Below, piece by piece: positions 21,497 to 33,840 of a stretch of 64,000 bases of DNA. This DNA comes from Papaver somniferum (lineage: Eukaryota > Streptophyta > Magnoliopsida > Ranunculales > Papaveraceae). Position 1 is the stretch's first letter; the number at the start of each line of letters is the position of its first letter. The translations under genes were made by a program, and so were the position numbers. The notes below the pieces were generated by a model. It did not search any database. It saw only the letters and a program-made list of their open reading frames with translations, and had not been told where the DNA came from. The stretch is taken from assembly GCF_003573695.1 (NCBI RefSeq), contig NC_039368.1, forward strand, positions 77,390,374-77,454,373, written 5' to 3'.

Positions 21497-22220
21497 GATA
21501 GACGCATTTATGTGTCTAATATATCTCAATTGTATATAGTGTTAGTGCTCGATTCTATACTTATTTGGTTATTTTATTTATTTGTAGGTGTTTTTAGAAG
21601 AATAAGGTTTTGCGGCGAAATTGGCTGAAAATGCGGCGTTTGGACCTCCGTTAATAGTGTACCGGAAATGCACTCCGTTGAAAAGTAGTCCTTTTTATGA
21701 TCCTTCTGATAATTCCTCTTTAGCTGAGTCGACGCGTAAGTTAGCTGATATGAATAGTATAATTATAGACGAAAGAACTACAATAATGAGTGAACCTTCT
21801 TTAGAAGATCACCTCAAGCGGATAGCTGAGACGAATGAAAGAATTGATCGAAATTACTTGAATTGCCAATATAGTGTATCCAATAATACCCTTGAGAATG
21901 AAGATAGTTATTTACATAATCAAGATAACAAGGTTAGAATTGGTAACACTACTTGTTTTGATGAGGTTCGATCTTTTTCATATTATAATGATGATTATGA
22001 TGAGGATAGTATTTATGAAGAACATGAAATATGTAGGAATAGTGATCAGGAAGCTGGTAATCCAATTGAGTTTTATAATGATTATATTATTTCTAGTTCA
22101 AATCCAAATAATTATTATGATTATTCACCTATTCAAAAGGACGAGGATTTGATTAGGGATTCCACCGTTTTAGACGATGTAGTTTTTCGTTTTAACTCGA
22201 ATCAGGTACTTTTCTATTAA
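21497..22220 (+). CDS. Unknown 199-residue acidic ORF behind an LTR-like leader
   Basis: The frame 21621-22220 starts MAENAAFGPPLIVYRKC and is rich in Asp, Glu, Asn, Ser and Tyr (runs such as YYNDDYDEDSIYEEHE). I recognise no domain. The leader from 21497, TGATAGACGCATTTATGTGT, looks like the head of a plant Ty3-type LTR and ends in a T-rich tract with TTTGTAG before the ATG. A truncated retroelement head with its first ORF is therefore the likeliest reading. A CACTA-encoded accessory gene is the alternative. No partner ORF follows; after the stop the sequence is non-coding. Confidence 0.35.
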
Positions 22221-22491
22221 CCCAATCCCCTATAGTAGGTTTCAATAACATGTAATCACTGAAACAATCCAATTTTTTTAAATCAAAGTTTTTTGGGTTT
22301 ATAACAATTGGTCTACGTCTTGTAAACCGATTTCATTTAGAAAGGGTTGTTGTTTATGCCCACAAAGACCGATTGTCCTGGATGGCATTCTGGTCGGAGG
22401 AAATTGAACCAAAATCGGTCTACGTTAATGTACGCATAGCCCGACTCTGGTACGGAAGATATAATTGTTTTCCTGTGTTCTTTTTTTTGTT

Positions 22492-22583
22492 AGAATCGGT
22501 TTACACGATACATGTATAAAACCGATTCCTGTTATGCAATGTTAGGAATCGGTTTTTATATATCTATCGTGTAAACCGATTCT
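22492..22583. repeat. Long near-perfect hairpin
   Basis: The arms 22492-22530 and 22544-22583 pair over about 39 bases (AGAATCGGTTTACACGAT... against its complement), with a few mismatches and a 13-base loop (GTTATGCAATGTT). Related AATCGGT words lie upstream at 22310-22440. Confidence 0.85.
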
Positions 22584-23019
22584 GATTAGCCAATTTTTTT
22601 TAGTTAATAATCGATCATTAAATGAGTATGAAATCATACTCGATTTCACTTCGATTAAAAATGTAAATGAAAATAGTTCAATATGCTTTTACCCTATTCG
22701 AAAATGAGTATAACTTTATACTCGAATTGAAAACGAGTACAACTTCTTAAATGAAAATAGTTCAAGTGCCTTGTATGCATTTTATCATTTTTAAGCAAAG
22801 ACTTGTACTTTTAACGTGCTACCAAAAGGTCTAAAACATTAATATTGTTTGTGGGTCATCTTTTTCTTTTTTGTGTCTTCTTAAATATTTGTTAAAAAAA
22901 TAAATAGAAAGGAGATGTTGAGGATGGGGCATAATTGTTTTTCTTTCCAACATGTCACATGGAAAAATAAAAATCTAGAAAAAAATCTTTTCCGTCAAAT
23001 TTTCTTGGTTTCTATTTAA

Positions 23020-24520
23020 TCTTACGGCCATTAAAACTTATAGAAACCCTAATCTCTTTCACTTCAACTCATTCTGCCGCTTTCAATTCTCCTCAGACCC
23101 TCACCCTCTCTATTAGAAACTCTCTAGTCTCTCCTATCCTTTATTTGAATTTTCATTGTTCTGGTTTACTAGATCTTGTTGATTGAAAAATGATATACGT
23201 TCTTCATTTATTTTTTGACGTTTATCATGTTTTTTCTGATACCTTTGATTGATTTATGTCTCATTTCTCACAAAATTTTGATCAGATGTTACAGATCTTT
23301 AAATGTTTTTCTTTTCCTATTTTTTATTAAAAATGATAAACTTCGACTGAATATGGTTGTCACCTTCTTTACATTGTTCAATTTATTAAATCTGTCTTTT
23401 CTTCAAACGAATTTGATTTTTTTTCTAATTTTTTTGTTATTGGAATTAGTAAAGAAGGTGAGGTTTACTGCAAATGGATTTGATATTGATGGGGTATGTT
23501 TGAGCTTGAAGGGTATGTTTGGAAAAGGGACCAAAATAATTTTCATCAAGAAAATATTTAGATTGATTCTTGAGATCTATCTATATTTTCTGCTAAAAAG
23601 TTTACTGAGTCTGACTCTAATGATGATGATTTACTTAATGATGATTCTGACTCTAATGATGATTTGAGGAGTTTGGATTTTTACTTAATCGAAGATTGAT
23701 TTTTTCCTCCTTTTAAAGTTAGGGGTTTGTTTTGAGATTTTGAACTTTGACCGATTTCAACTCTAATGATAGTTGAAGAGTTGAGATTTGTGGTTATTTA
23801 ACAAAGTTTGTGTTTTTCTTTAATTTTTGTCATCTTAATTTTTTGTTGTATGTTGAATTATTGATTGAGCTTTCCTTCAAAAAAAAAAAAAAAGAATTAA
23901 GCAGTGTGTTTTATTTTGCATGTGAGTTCTCCTTGTGGGTTTGATTCATATTGTTCATTTTTGTTTCATTTTTTTTATTGTACTTCTGATTTGGGTGGTT
24001 TTGTTTGTTGTTTTTGATGATTTTCAGAAATTGGTTTTATTTAGTTCACCTGTAGATTATTAATCAAATTCTTTTTCAGGGGTTCTGTGGTCTGCAGTGA
24101 TTGTATTAGTAATGGCGTTCAACGATTTTTCATAATGAACATATCAAATTTACTTCACATACAAAATTGCTTGATGTTGTTATGGTTGTCTTAGGATTAT
24201 TTGATTTTTCAATGGGTCTTATTTTATTTTTATTGTATGAAATGAGCAAATCAGGTCTAGGTTTGCTCCACTCAGCTGGCCTTGAGGGGTGCCTTTGAAA
24301 AAGGTACAAAATATCAGGTTTTATTGATTGGTTTCTTGATTAATTCTCATCTTGTCTGTGTGTATGCAGGACCAATGTTTGTAAAAAAAATTCAGGAGGA
24401 AGGAGGGAACAACATTTATAATGAATGCTCTATCGATCTCAAAAGTGGAGCTAAAATAAAACGGTTGAATGATATTTGGATGCAGAGTCTGTGTTTTTAA
24501 GCTTTGCCCAGTGAGATTCA
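23020..24520 (+). other. Gene-like but unassigned stretch in the CACTA element
   Basis: A pyrimidine-rich, leader-like stretch (23040-23190) is followed by T-rich, intron-like DNA. Short islands with coding look lie at 23455-23545 and 24270-24500; the second is preceded by TGTATGCAG. Two islands share 'GGAAAAGG(G/T)AC(C/A)AAA' words. No protein family is recognisable, so captured host DNA is possible but unproven. Confidence 0.25.
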
Positions 24521-25009
24521 AAGAACTCTATTGATCTCTCAAAGTTGAAGTAGTTGTATCAATGGTGTTCCTCATCACTGCTTTTTAAATTGAACTGTGA
24601 TGAGATTCTATTTTTTTTCAAAGAAATGCGATTGTATTTTTATTTAATTTTTGTAAAATGAGATTGTAATTTTTATGAATAACAAATGATGCTGTAAATT
24701 GAATTCACTAATAGTAAATTAATTTATTTTTGCATTTAATATGGTTCATATTTTCTTTCTTTGTTAATTTTCATTTCATTTTTTATTCACCCGAGTCAAA
24801 ATTGGCCGGAAGCCTTTTAACGAACCGGAACATTCCCTATTACGAGTAAGATCTGGCAAGTTCAAAGTGTAGAACAACTAATTTCAGACAAGCTCAAAGT
24901 TTGTAGAACAACTAATTTCAGACAAGCTCAAAGTTTGTACCGACTAAAATCTCGTACATCCAAAATCCTTGAGTAACTGATTATTTTTCAGTAAGTCTTG
25001 AGTAACTGA

Positions 25010-25365
25010 TTATTTGTCCGTAAGTCGCTCTAAACCTTTGTCAACTTAACATATCACTCGCTAGGATGGTTGAAATAAATTTATAGAAATGATATTGGTT
25101 GGCCGCTTACGGCAATTGAAGCAAATTTAGAGCGACTCGCTCTAAGATAATTGGAACAAACTTAAATCAAGCATGTTAGTTAATCACTGAAGGTAGTTGA
25201 AACATGCTTAGAACGAGTGCCTAGCTGCTCTAGGTCTATACATATACCACTTTTTGCAACTCAGGAGCGAGAGCCAAATTAAGTCGCTCAAAGGGTTAGA
25301 GCGACTCAATATGGGCTTTTACAACCCAAACTGCGTGGTCGTTTAATCCAGTTTTTCTTGTAGTG
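25010..25365. repeat. CACTA right subterminal repeats
   Basis: AGTCGCTC, GAGCGACT, CTCGCTCTAA and near variants occur about ten times in both orientations in the last 350 bases. Such motif clusters bind the TNPA-type protein in this superfamily. The left end has looser relatives (CAGTCGCTTTAA near 15655). Confidence 0.7.
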
Positions 25366-25440
25366 ATTAATGACAAATGTGTATGATTTTATTTATATAG
25401 TTGAAAATTTTCCATTTTCGGCAATCTTATTAAAAGGCTA

Positions 25441-25656
25441 TGCATGTGCTGCATGGGCTAGGGACTGCAATTGTGGTTCAATGGCTGTCAGACACAAGTG
25501 TTAGAGTTTAACTCCCCTGTTGAAGCTGAAGCATTTGGTGCTCTGGTGGGTATTGAGCTGGCCATCAGTAAGAACTTCAGACATATCATTATTGAAGGTG
25601 ACTCAAAAATACCATGTCCAGAATTAAGGACAAGCTCAATATACTTTTGTCTGTAG
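25441..25656 (+). pseudogene. RNase H-like fragment of a LINE-type element
   Basis: The frame includes EFNSPVEAEAFGALVGIELA followed by ISKNFRHIIIEGDSK. This matches the plant RNase H-like domain (RVT_3) with its conserved AEA.A...G...A and EGDS motifs; E and D are catalytic metal ligands. About 40 residues survive. Upstream, the sense continues in another frame (CAWARDCNCGSMAVRHKC), so there is a frameshift and in-frame stop near 25500. It sits just right of the CACTA end in the K2 3' flank. Confidence 0.65.
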
Positions 25657-26689
25657 ATTTCTATTGTTTTGGGCTTTTTCTCTTTTTCACAACAAATGTA
25701 ATTCTTCTTTTGTTTTGAAATACCATGTTTGGTATTGCAATGAGAAACTTTCACGTACATTCTCAGCGTTAATTAAGGGGGGATTTTAAAATAAATTAAG
25801 ATCACCAAACTGTTGGTTCAACAAGAATTTCACTGTACAAAAATAATGTTGATTTATGTGACATTACGACCTATGATCAAACTTCAAGCTACACTGGGTC
25901 TATGGAAGTTAGCTATCTCACTAATATTATAAGCTATATCAAACAAAGTTGTAGAAAATATGATATCAAAGACTTAATGAAAAACACAAAAGACTAAACT
26001 CAAAACAAACTCTTTTCCATTGATGTTATTAGAATTCACGGCTTAACAGCCTATTTGTAGGTTTACAAACTTGACTCTCAAGTTAAACACTTTCCTAACA
26101 TAATCAAACTCTAACAAATATTCTTCTAGAAAATAATCACGTAAACAAACTCTAAAACTAGTAATACTTGCAACCCAAGTAAACTTCTAAATACTGTACT
26201 ATGCGTCAACAACTCTTATTGATCCATTCACATCGTATCAACTGTACCAGTTGATCCAACCATACTCAGCCAACTCTCATAGTTGAGCCACACTGTATTC
26301 TTCATACTGTATCAACAATACATGTTGATCCACTCTGACTGTCAACTCTCATAGTTGATCCCTTCTATCTTCTTCATAGTATCTTGGTTTATTCTTCAAC
26401 AAAAGTTAACCATAGAAGGTGGAAAAAACCAAACATATTAAACAAAGTTCATTAATAGAAGCACTGAATTTTGTTTGATTCAGCAAAAAGAAAAAATAAG
26501 AGGAAAAAACCAAACATATTAAAAGACTGTCCTTTGTCCAACCATGCCCATCACGAATAGCACTCTTGAAATCATAGTAGGATTATGCAAACTCCTTTCA
26601 AAGCTATAGAAACCAAAGGCTACAATTACCAGTTAACTGTCAAACTAAAAATTAAAAGAGAAATACTGATTTCCGTCACATCCGATGCT
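25657..26689. other. K2 3' flank with an unidentified insertion
   Basis: 25800-25890 matches the 3' flanks of K3 (near 39405) and K5 (near 51660), for instance CAAGAATTTCACT and ATGTGACATTACGACCTATG. The match is lost at about 25890 and resumes near 26510. The 620 bases between hold repeated GTTGATCCA(C/A) and TCAACTCTCATAGTTGA words and look like an LTR or other small insertion. No ends could be fixed. Confidence 0.4.
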
Positions 26690-28819
26690 CTTTCTTATAT
26701 TTGTAAGAGTAACCACAACTTCTGCTGCAAGAGGTCTTTCGTTAGCGTCTTCTTGTAAACACAATTTCGCAAGTTCGAGATCTTGGACAAATGCGCAATC
26801 TGGATACTCTCCTTCCATGAGTGGGTCAGCAATTTCTGGAATTTCTTACTGTCTTCAAGTAACGGTCGTGCCTGCAAAGCCAATATGGTGCTACGTTAAG
26901 CAAATGAATGAGAAAAAACATTCCATTGTCTCTGGATTAGAGTAAGCAATAAAATAAATGGTGCGTAAAGGGAAGAAAAAAATTACCCATGCAACAATAG
27001 TGCCTTTTCTGGTTGTTGTAGGAGTGACATATTGCACATGTTAGTAAGTATGCAAAGTGAAGACTATATAACTTAAACGAGGGAGATCGCACACAGCAAG
27101 GTTGAGATCACGCACCGGATGATGTCAGCAAAGTCACGAGTAAGTGTGAAGATCTGTGGGAAGTATAGTGATGAGTGCCAAATATTGTATATATTTATCC
27201 CTTTTTGTTGGCAATTTAACTCATCTTTTATGCATTAATTCTACATTTTATCCCATATTCTGTATTTTCAGTGTTTTCAAGAATAAATATTTTTATTAAT
27301 TAATTTTGCATTTTTAGGTAATAAATAAAGTCCGGATGAGTCGCGGAGCGAAAAGAGCAGAAAAGTAGTGAAAAGCCGGGAGAAATTACGCAAGGAAGCC
27401 GCGAAGAATGGTGCGCACAACCTCATTTTCTACACACAAAGGCGCCTCCGTTCTCAGCCATCAGATCAGTTCTCAGAAGCATCCAACGGTCGCTCCTTCA
27501 TAGAGCATCAAAATCTGATGTCTCTGCCGAGCACCACAGCGCTGAAATTCCAAGCCTTCAGATTAGATGGTAGTTGAATCCAACGGTCGCTCCCTTGCTG
27601 TGCATCAACGTTTGATATATCCGCCTTACACTACAACACCTAACCTCATCTAGAGCCGTTAACTTCGTTGTATCAAAAAATCTGACGGTCTCTACAAGCT
27701 TCACTTCACATCACCGTCCGATCTACCTACCAGCTTCGCATCCAATGACTCAGCGTCACAGAACATCAAGATTGGATGAAGCCGCCTCACACCCTAGCGA
27801 CCGAACCCATCCACCTAACCAAACACCCTTCTCTCCCAACCAGTCGAGCCACTTTCTTCTCCACCTTACTCCTCTGCAGAACCATCTCCCTGCAGCCATG
27901 ACCACCACCTTCTCCACCTCTGCCACCAACTCACTGCCACCACCACACCTCCACCATCATCACCCTATCACCCAACAACAAAACCCATCTCACCCCTAGC
28001 CCTCTAGTTCCCTAATTTCTCTTTTTTTCACGCTTCTCTTCCTGAAACCCTAGGCGTGAAAAAATTGATAAATTAGGTAACCTAGAGTTGCAATTAGAGC
28101 ATGGGAATGGAGTAGGAGCAATTACAAAGCATGGGTCGACGATTTCAAGCATCAATTTCAAAGAAATTAGGTAAACCTAATTTAACTGATTTTTGGGGAA
28201 GAACCCTAATTTTGTATTTAGGGAAATTGTGTTGTGGACTATATATATGGGTGTGGGTGTGTTGTAGAAAGCATGCTTGGAGTAGCCAACATCCAGGACT
28301 CTCATGTCCTGTTAAATTGTTAAATGTTCATGTTTCAATTTACAAGCTCAATTTCAGTTCACTTGTTATGCTTAATGTTTTTAGTTCAATTTGTTGCTTT
28401 GTTTGATGTTCATTGTTCCATGTTTTAAATCATTGCCTGTTACATGTGCTCTGTTCACAGTTGTGTTGTTCTTGTTTATATGATAGACTCACTGTTTTGT
28501 CACTGTTAATGTCATGTTTAGCTTAGTGTCAAGTTTGTGATAACTGTGAAATAATGGAGTGTTAGACTAAACCTTTGCTGCATAGTGTTAATTGAGTAGT
28601 GGGGAGAAACTAGTGCTCACTAGTGACAATGAGCAAGCTAGTTCTCTTCCCACTCTAAAAGAGTGCCTTAGTTTAGCTCCATGTTAGCTTAACCATCTCC
28701 CCTGCCTTAGGCTAATTTCCTTTGTGTCATTTTCTCTTTGGTTCAATCCATTCTGTTTTGTTGCTGTTTAGTTTTTCCATTGTTTTTGCCATGTATTGCT
28801 TTTGTTTGCTGTTTTCTTG

Positions 28820-29100
28820 CCATCACTTGTGTTGTTGCTGCTGCCAAGCAGTTGCTGTTGCTGTTGGCCTTGCTGTGCAGCTCCTGCTTCTGCTGCAGCC
28901 ACTGTTTACCACCTCTCTCTGCAGCTGCTGTGCAGCACTTGTGCAGTCTTGCCAAGCTGCTGCTGCTGTTGCTGTTGCACTTGCCCTGCACCTCTTTCTC
29001 CTGCAGCTGCTGCTGCCACTTCTGCTGCTGCTGCCCTTCTGCTGTGCAGTCTTGCCAGGCTGCTGCTGCCCTGCCACTTCTTCTCCTGCTGCTTCCTCCC
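28820..29100. repeat. CTG-rich low-complexity tract in the solo LTR
   Basis: GCTGCTG, TGCAGC and TTGCTG words give open frames on both strands (Cys/Leu/Ala-rich on plus, Gln/Ser/Arg-rich on minus). Composition explains them and I call no gene. Confidence 0.7.
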
Positions 29101-29129
29101 CAAAGGCCTAACTAAAGATCCAACCAACT

Positions 29130-29500
29130 GAGCCCAAAAGCTCAGTTCACTCCCAAGAGCCTTTGAAGCCCAGTTAAGCCCAAAGCCTAGTTCATTACCA
29201 AGCCCAAGTCACACTTCAAACTGAAGCCCAATTCAGTCAACTGTGGGCTTAACCAAAGCCCAGTTGTTTAAGACCAAAGCCCAAATTCATTAAAAGCCCA
29301 ATCCAATTAACTGTGGGCTTAATCAAAAGCCTAAGGCCAAAGCCCATTTGCACTTTAAAGATAACTGAGCCCAAGCTCAGTTCATTTTATTTTTAACAAA
29401 CCCACTAAGTCCAATTCATTCAAAGGGCATTCAAACCCATTAGCACTCAAAGCCCAATTTAAGCCAAAAGGCTTCTAAGCCCAAAGCAAAACTAGGAACC
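29130..29500. repeat. AAGCCCA-type short repeats in the solo LTR
   Basis: AAGCCCA or AAAGCCCA occurs about twenty times with irregular spacing, along with two copies of TGTGGGCTTAA. It lies between the CTG tract and the conserved 3' LTR end. Confidence 0.7.
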
Positions 29501-29973
29501 CAATTAGCTAAAACACTTCCGAAACACACCCGATCTCTGTGGATCGACCCGTACTTGCACGAGCTACAACTGACGACCGTGCACTTGCGGTATTACTGTA
29601 GGCCCGTTTTCATCGCATCATTTTATACACATCTCCTGGCCTGCCATATAGTCTGTGCGAGAACAAGTGATTGTATATGAGCGAGTGTATCACATAGAGA
29701 TTCCGAAAATAAATGATCTCTTAGCTGTCATCCACTATGTAAGATCTTATATAAAGAGGAGAGTTATTACTTGTGGGGGGTTCTTATAGTGAGTGTTAGA
29801 TAAGAAATCAGGAGAGAGAAAGTAAATCTAGGATCAAGTAAGATTGTTGTAATACTTGTATCCATCTTGTAAACCGACTTAAGTCTTGATAATCAATGAA
29901 GAGTTTAATGATGATTACCTAATATTGATTATAGTTATAGTGGAATGTGGTTGTGAGGAAACTTGCAACCACA

Positions 29974-29992
29974 TTTTTGGCGCCAGAAACAG
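29974..29992 (+). promoter_or_regulatory. Primer-binding-site region of the Tat-type element
   Basis: TTTTTGGCGCCAGAAACAG follows the 5' LTR end directly. It matches the site in element D apart from one base, showing that the two elements share a priming system. Confidence 0.65.
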
Positions 29993-30088
29993 TTTTGGAT
30001 GATAAATCCGGTTAGTAAATCCATTGAATCTTGGAAAAAGTAAGATCTGAAAATTGTGGAGAAAACTTTTAATTCTTTGAAATTAAAG

Positions 30089-32109
30089 ATGGTGAGAATC
30101 GGGTCTACTGTTGAGCAAGGAACATCGGCTAGAAGGAGCAATAGAATCACAGAAAGAAGAAGAATTACAAATCTTGATCACCAAGAGGAAAGAATATAAG
30201 AAACTCAAGAAAATGAACTCCAACATGAACCTCAGCCCGAACAAGAGCGGAACAGTGATATTAATTATGATAGAGTGAGTGTTCATACTTCGCAAACAAG
30301 TTCTACGGGAGAAGAAACACAAAAGACTAGAATACCAGGAAGGATTGATGGAAATGAAGAAGATATGAAAATTGCAGAACTTAGACAAATATTGATTGAA
30401 GAACGGAGAAGAGATGATGAAGAGCGTGTGAATTTGATTCGTCAAAATGATGATCTGAGAGAAGAAAATCTTAGGTTACACGAACAGAGATCAAGAAGTG
30501 CTACAAGGTCAAGATCAAGGTCAATCAGAAGTTCATCAAAACAAAGTCAATCTAACTGTAAAAATGATAGGCAAACACATCGCATGGAAGTTATTGAATA
30601 AAATTCGCAAGAAAATAACAGTTCACATGATCAACAGGAGAGAAGACGTACAATTCAAGATCGAGGAACTAAACGATATGAACATCCTCGTGAGCTTCTT
30701 CGTCACACACATCATAATCTTGAAAGAGAGGAAGATGATCCAAGACAGTAGAAGATGATGTTACATGGAAGATAAATGGTGATGAATCAGTATGAGCGCG
30801 AAGAGGAGATTACACGTGCGAGAGATGAAAGAAATAAACAAAGAAGAATAGAAGAAATTGAAGAGAGAGAATTGCAGGAAGCGTTACGTCAAAACAATCA
30901 TGACAATAGATTAAGACGACGCGAACGTTATCGCGTGGATGATACAGAACAAAGAAGAGATGAAGAAGAGAGCCATGATAGAGTGCATAATGATATGAAC
31001 ATTGAGAGAAAAAGGCGTAGGCGAAGAAGAGAAGAAGCTAAAGAATGCGAAATATAAGAGGCAGTACGTCAGAATAATCATGAGAATAGACTGAGGCAAG
31101 CAAGATTAAAAATACCAATGCGAGAAGATTTAGATCAAACCTTAAGTGAAGAAATTTTGAGAGAAATGACAGAATTAAGAGAAATGATGACTACACGAAG
31201 AAATGGTGGAAGGAGACAATTAGAAGAAGCAATAGAAGAAGCTGGAAAAACTCCTTTTACAAGACAAATCCAAAGGGAAGCAATACCGTCCAAGTGCAGC
31301 TTACCAGTGTTTACTAGTATATTTGATGGAAGTGATTGTGCAATACAACATGTGAAAGCCTACACTCGATCTCTATTGCAATGGGAAATAATGATGCAGT
31401 CATGTGTAAATATTTTGCTGCGAGCTTGGCGGGAGAAGCTTTGAAATGGTTTGAAGGGCTACCAATAGAATCAATTAGGTCATTTCACCATTTACAGAAC
31501 GTCTTTTTAGGACAATACATCAGCAATAATATGTCAAGACCAGGGATTCAGACAACATTCGGACTTCGCAGAAGAACAAATGAGACTTTGCGTCATCTAA
31601 CAACACGCTGGAGAACCATGTGTAACGAAATGGGAAGACGAGTAGATGAGAGACACCTTATTCTTGCATTTATCAATTCTCTTTTTGCTACAGATTTATT
31701 GTATACACAAATCTTTCGGATAAAGGATACGATAACAATGTCAGAATTGCGCGAATTTCAAGAAGAGTACATAGCACTTGAAGAGAAACAAAGAGAAATG
31801 GAGTCATACCCAATTGCAATACTAGATGCGAAGGGTGGAAATGCAAGTTTACTTCCAAGATTGACAAATACTGTTGCGAGTACATCGCAATGGAATCAAG
31901 GAAGAAATGTTGCAGAAATTGAACAAAAATTGGTAGCCATGGGTAGTGCAGATCAAACAGAGTTTGAAAAGCAACATCAAAATCGCGGAGGTACTGATAC
32001 GATTCAACCAGGAATTTCTGAAGGTACACAAACACATTATAATAAAATAACTGGAAGAATAGTGTGGGAGCAGATTAATTTTTCAAAGTTGAATACCACA
32101 GGTGGATAA
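30089..32109 (+). pseudogene. gag of the Tat-type element
   Basis: The frame starts MVRIGSTVEQG at 30089. It continues in one frame to about 31380 through at least five nonsense codons (for example at 30197 and 30599), then shifts once into the frame ending at 32109. The first part is very rich in Arg and Glu and predicted helical. The second carries the Retrotrans_gag block (CKYFAASLAGEALKWFEGLP and a later FLGQYISNN), which packs element RNA into particles. A degenerate knuckle (FCVYHRFHGHTTSNC) follows at about 32198, as in Tat/Ogre gag-pro proteins. Decay is mostly by point mutation. It cannot make full-length Gag as it stands. Confidence 0.8.
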
Positions 32110-33130
32110 GATATGGGAAGCTGCCATCCTAATGGAAGATATTCCAGAACCACATAATGCAGGAGACGAACCACCACCAGGGAGGAGGAGTAAATAATTT
32201 TGTGTATATCATAGATTTCACGGTCACACAACAAGTAACTGCAGACATGTAAGGAAAATCATATTAAGGATGATTGAACAGGGAAAGTTGAACCATTTCT
32301 TAGCACAACCAAAGAATTTGCCGCCACCACCACCAAGGGGAAATGCATATAAAAAGGATAATGAAAAGAATGTACATATAATTTAAGTAGGTGTGAAAGC
32401 GAAGAATTGGTATTGTAATTCGATTATCCATTCATTCAAGAATATATAAGATTTCCATGATAACATCTTAAGTCGGGTATATGCGAGAGATGTTGAAATC
32501 AAAGAGATCCTAAATCTTGTGAAAGTATCACCATTAAAAGAGTGGCAAAAACAAGTTATTTCGTTCAGTGCGGAAGAAACACCAGGCGGAGGAGAATCAC
32601 ATGAATGTCCATTAGTGGTAAGATTAGGAATTAATCCAAAGCCGAAAGTAGAGGATGATGAAGAGGATGAAGCAAACACTTGGGCGATAAATAAAATACT
32701 TATAGACCCTGGAAGCTCTGTTGACATCCTCTTTTATTCTACATACAAAGTTATGGGTGGAAGAGATGATAAATTAATTCCTTCAACATATAAAATTTAT
32801 GGGTTAAATAAAACTGCGAACATGCCAAAAGGAGAGGTTACAATGAGAATTCTTCTTCATAACTTGCCAACGGAGATTGTATTCTGTGTTGTGGATGTCG
32901 AATCACCTTACAATGCTCTGATTGAAAGGCCATGGTTGTACAATATCTTGGGGGTGGCTTCGTCATTTCATCAGTGTATAAAATTTCCTTTACCTAAAGG
33001 TGTTGGTATAATAAGAAGGGATACAATTGAAAGCAGAAACTGTCAAGAAATTGACATTGATAAGTGCGAAGAAAGAGAAAGTAAACGAAGGAATTGGAAA
33101 ACAACGTATCACAAAGAGTCAAAGAGCTGA
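32110..33130 (+). pseudogene. Aspartic protease region of the Tat-type element
   Basis: After several stops an open frame (32519-33130) contains ILIDPGSSVDILF. This is the D-(T/S/P)-G active site of a retroviral-type aspartic protease, with Pro in the usual Thr/Ser place, as many Tat/Ogre proteins show. SPYNALIERPWLYN and KFPLPKGVGIIRRD follow, typical of the linker after the protease in this lineage. The frame ends before any reverse transcriptase. The protease would have cleaved Gag-Pol in the particle. Confidence 0.75.
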
Positions 33131-33840
33131 GAAGTTAATGGTAGATGCTATATATCAAGTTGGAAAAACAAATGAGCAGAATACTGAAGCAGAATTTTCT
33201 GCGAATAATAGTGCTAAGCGAATCAGAAATATTGCTTCTACAAAAGAAAGAAGCATACAGGGGAATAAGTTCTATTTTTAAGACAAAAACAAAGGATATT
33301 AAGAACCTCGCATAGAGGAGAATGAAAGATTATGCGAACTAATATTCTGCAAAACATTTTCAAGCTTAAGGAGATTCAACAATTCAAGAGAAAAAATGAG
33401 TAGTATGAGGAATGCACATGCTATTCTTTATGCGAAACAAAAAAAAATAAAAATCTTTGTACTAGAGTTGTGAAAACTCAAATATTGGAAATAGAATGAA
33501 AAATTCAAATTTCATAAAGTGATATTACATCAAGAAAATAAGACCTTAAAATAAGGCAACATAAATGATATTTATTATCAGATAGACTAGGAATCTGAAT
33601 ATGGCGTGCAACCTAGTTCTCATAAATACAAGAGGCAGAAAAGTAAGATCTATCGCACGTCATAGTCGGAGAAACCTAGAAAGCATGACTCAAGGGAAAG
33701 CAACACCGACCCTGGAACTTGAGTTATGGAGATTCGGGGTGAGAATAAACGAAAATGCCCATCCAAGAGAGGTACCTTAAATTTTCAGTCTAAGGTAATA
33801 ATCTTGGATTGAGAGCCTAAGGTGAGAAAGTCTTTCCCAA
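33131..33840 (+). other. Non-coding region after the protease
   Basis: This is where reverse transcriptase should begin. Instead a short frame to 33281 fades into AT-rich DNA with frequent GCGAA words. From about 33670 there are matches to element D (GACTCAAGGGAAAGC, GGAACTTGAGT). The pol deletion junction lies in this stretch but cannot be placed to the base. Confidence 0.5.

Larger units (their letters stand above)
15599..25365. mobile_element. CACTA (En/Spm) DNA transposon
   Basis: It begins CACTACAAAAAAACTCGG and ends CAGTTTTTCTTGTAGTG, the inverted CACTA termini. It is flanked by ATT on both sides. The empty site survives in the paralogous flank near 51377 (GGTCATTAATGA), which confirms the 3-bp duplication. 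Subterminal repeats of the GAGCGACT type crowd the right end. The element is 9,767 bp and holds no recognisable transposase. It carries tandem repeat arrays, a LINE fragment, a 199-codon ORF and gene-like stretches of unknown origin. It lies between K1 and K2. Confidence 0.9.
27169..29646 (+). mobile_element. Athila-like solo LTR
   Basis: It spans 2,478 bp from TGATGAGTGCCAAATATTG to CTGGCCTGCCA. TATAG lies on both sides (27164-27168 and 29647-29651), and the empty site is visible in the sister LTR near 35386 (GAAGTATAGTCTGTG). Near the 3' end it has GATCGACCCGTACTTGCACG and CCGTGCACTTGCGGTA, words I associate with Athila/Tat-type LTR ends. No internal region or second LTR is present, hence solo. 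A short non-autonomous element without separate LTRs is the alternative. Confidence 0.8.
27017..29973 (+). repeat. 5' LTR of the Tat-type element, split by a solo LTR
   Basis: The LTR parts are 27017-27168 and 29652-29973, about 474 bp together, matching 35236-35721 and 5053-5529. A TATA-like ttatataaag lies near 29750. Confidence 0.85.

Noticed and set aside
28722..29131. Several ORFs of 73-129 codons on both strands
   Set aside because: The CTG/CAG-rich tract of the solo LTR opens all frames; the products are Leu/Cys/Ala or Gln/Ser strings.
32519..33281. Reverse transcriptase following the protease
   Set aside because: No polymerase motif of the YxDD type is seen in any frame between 33130 and 35235.
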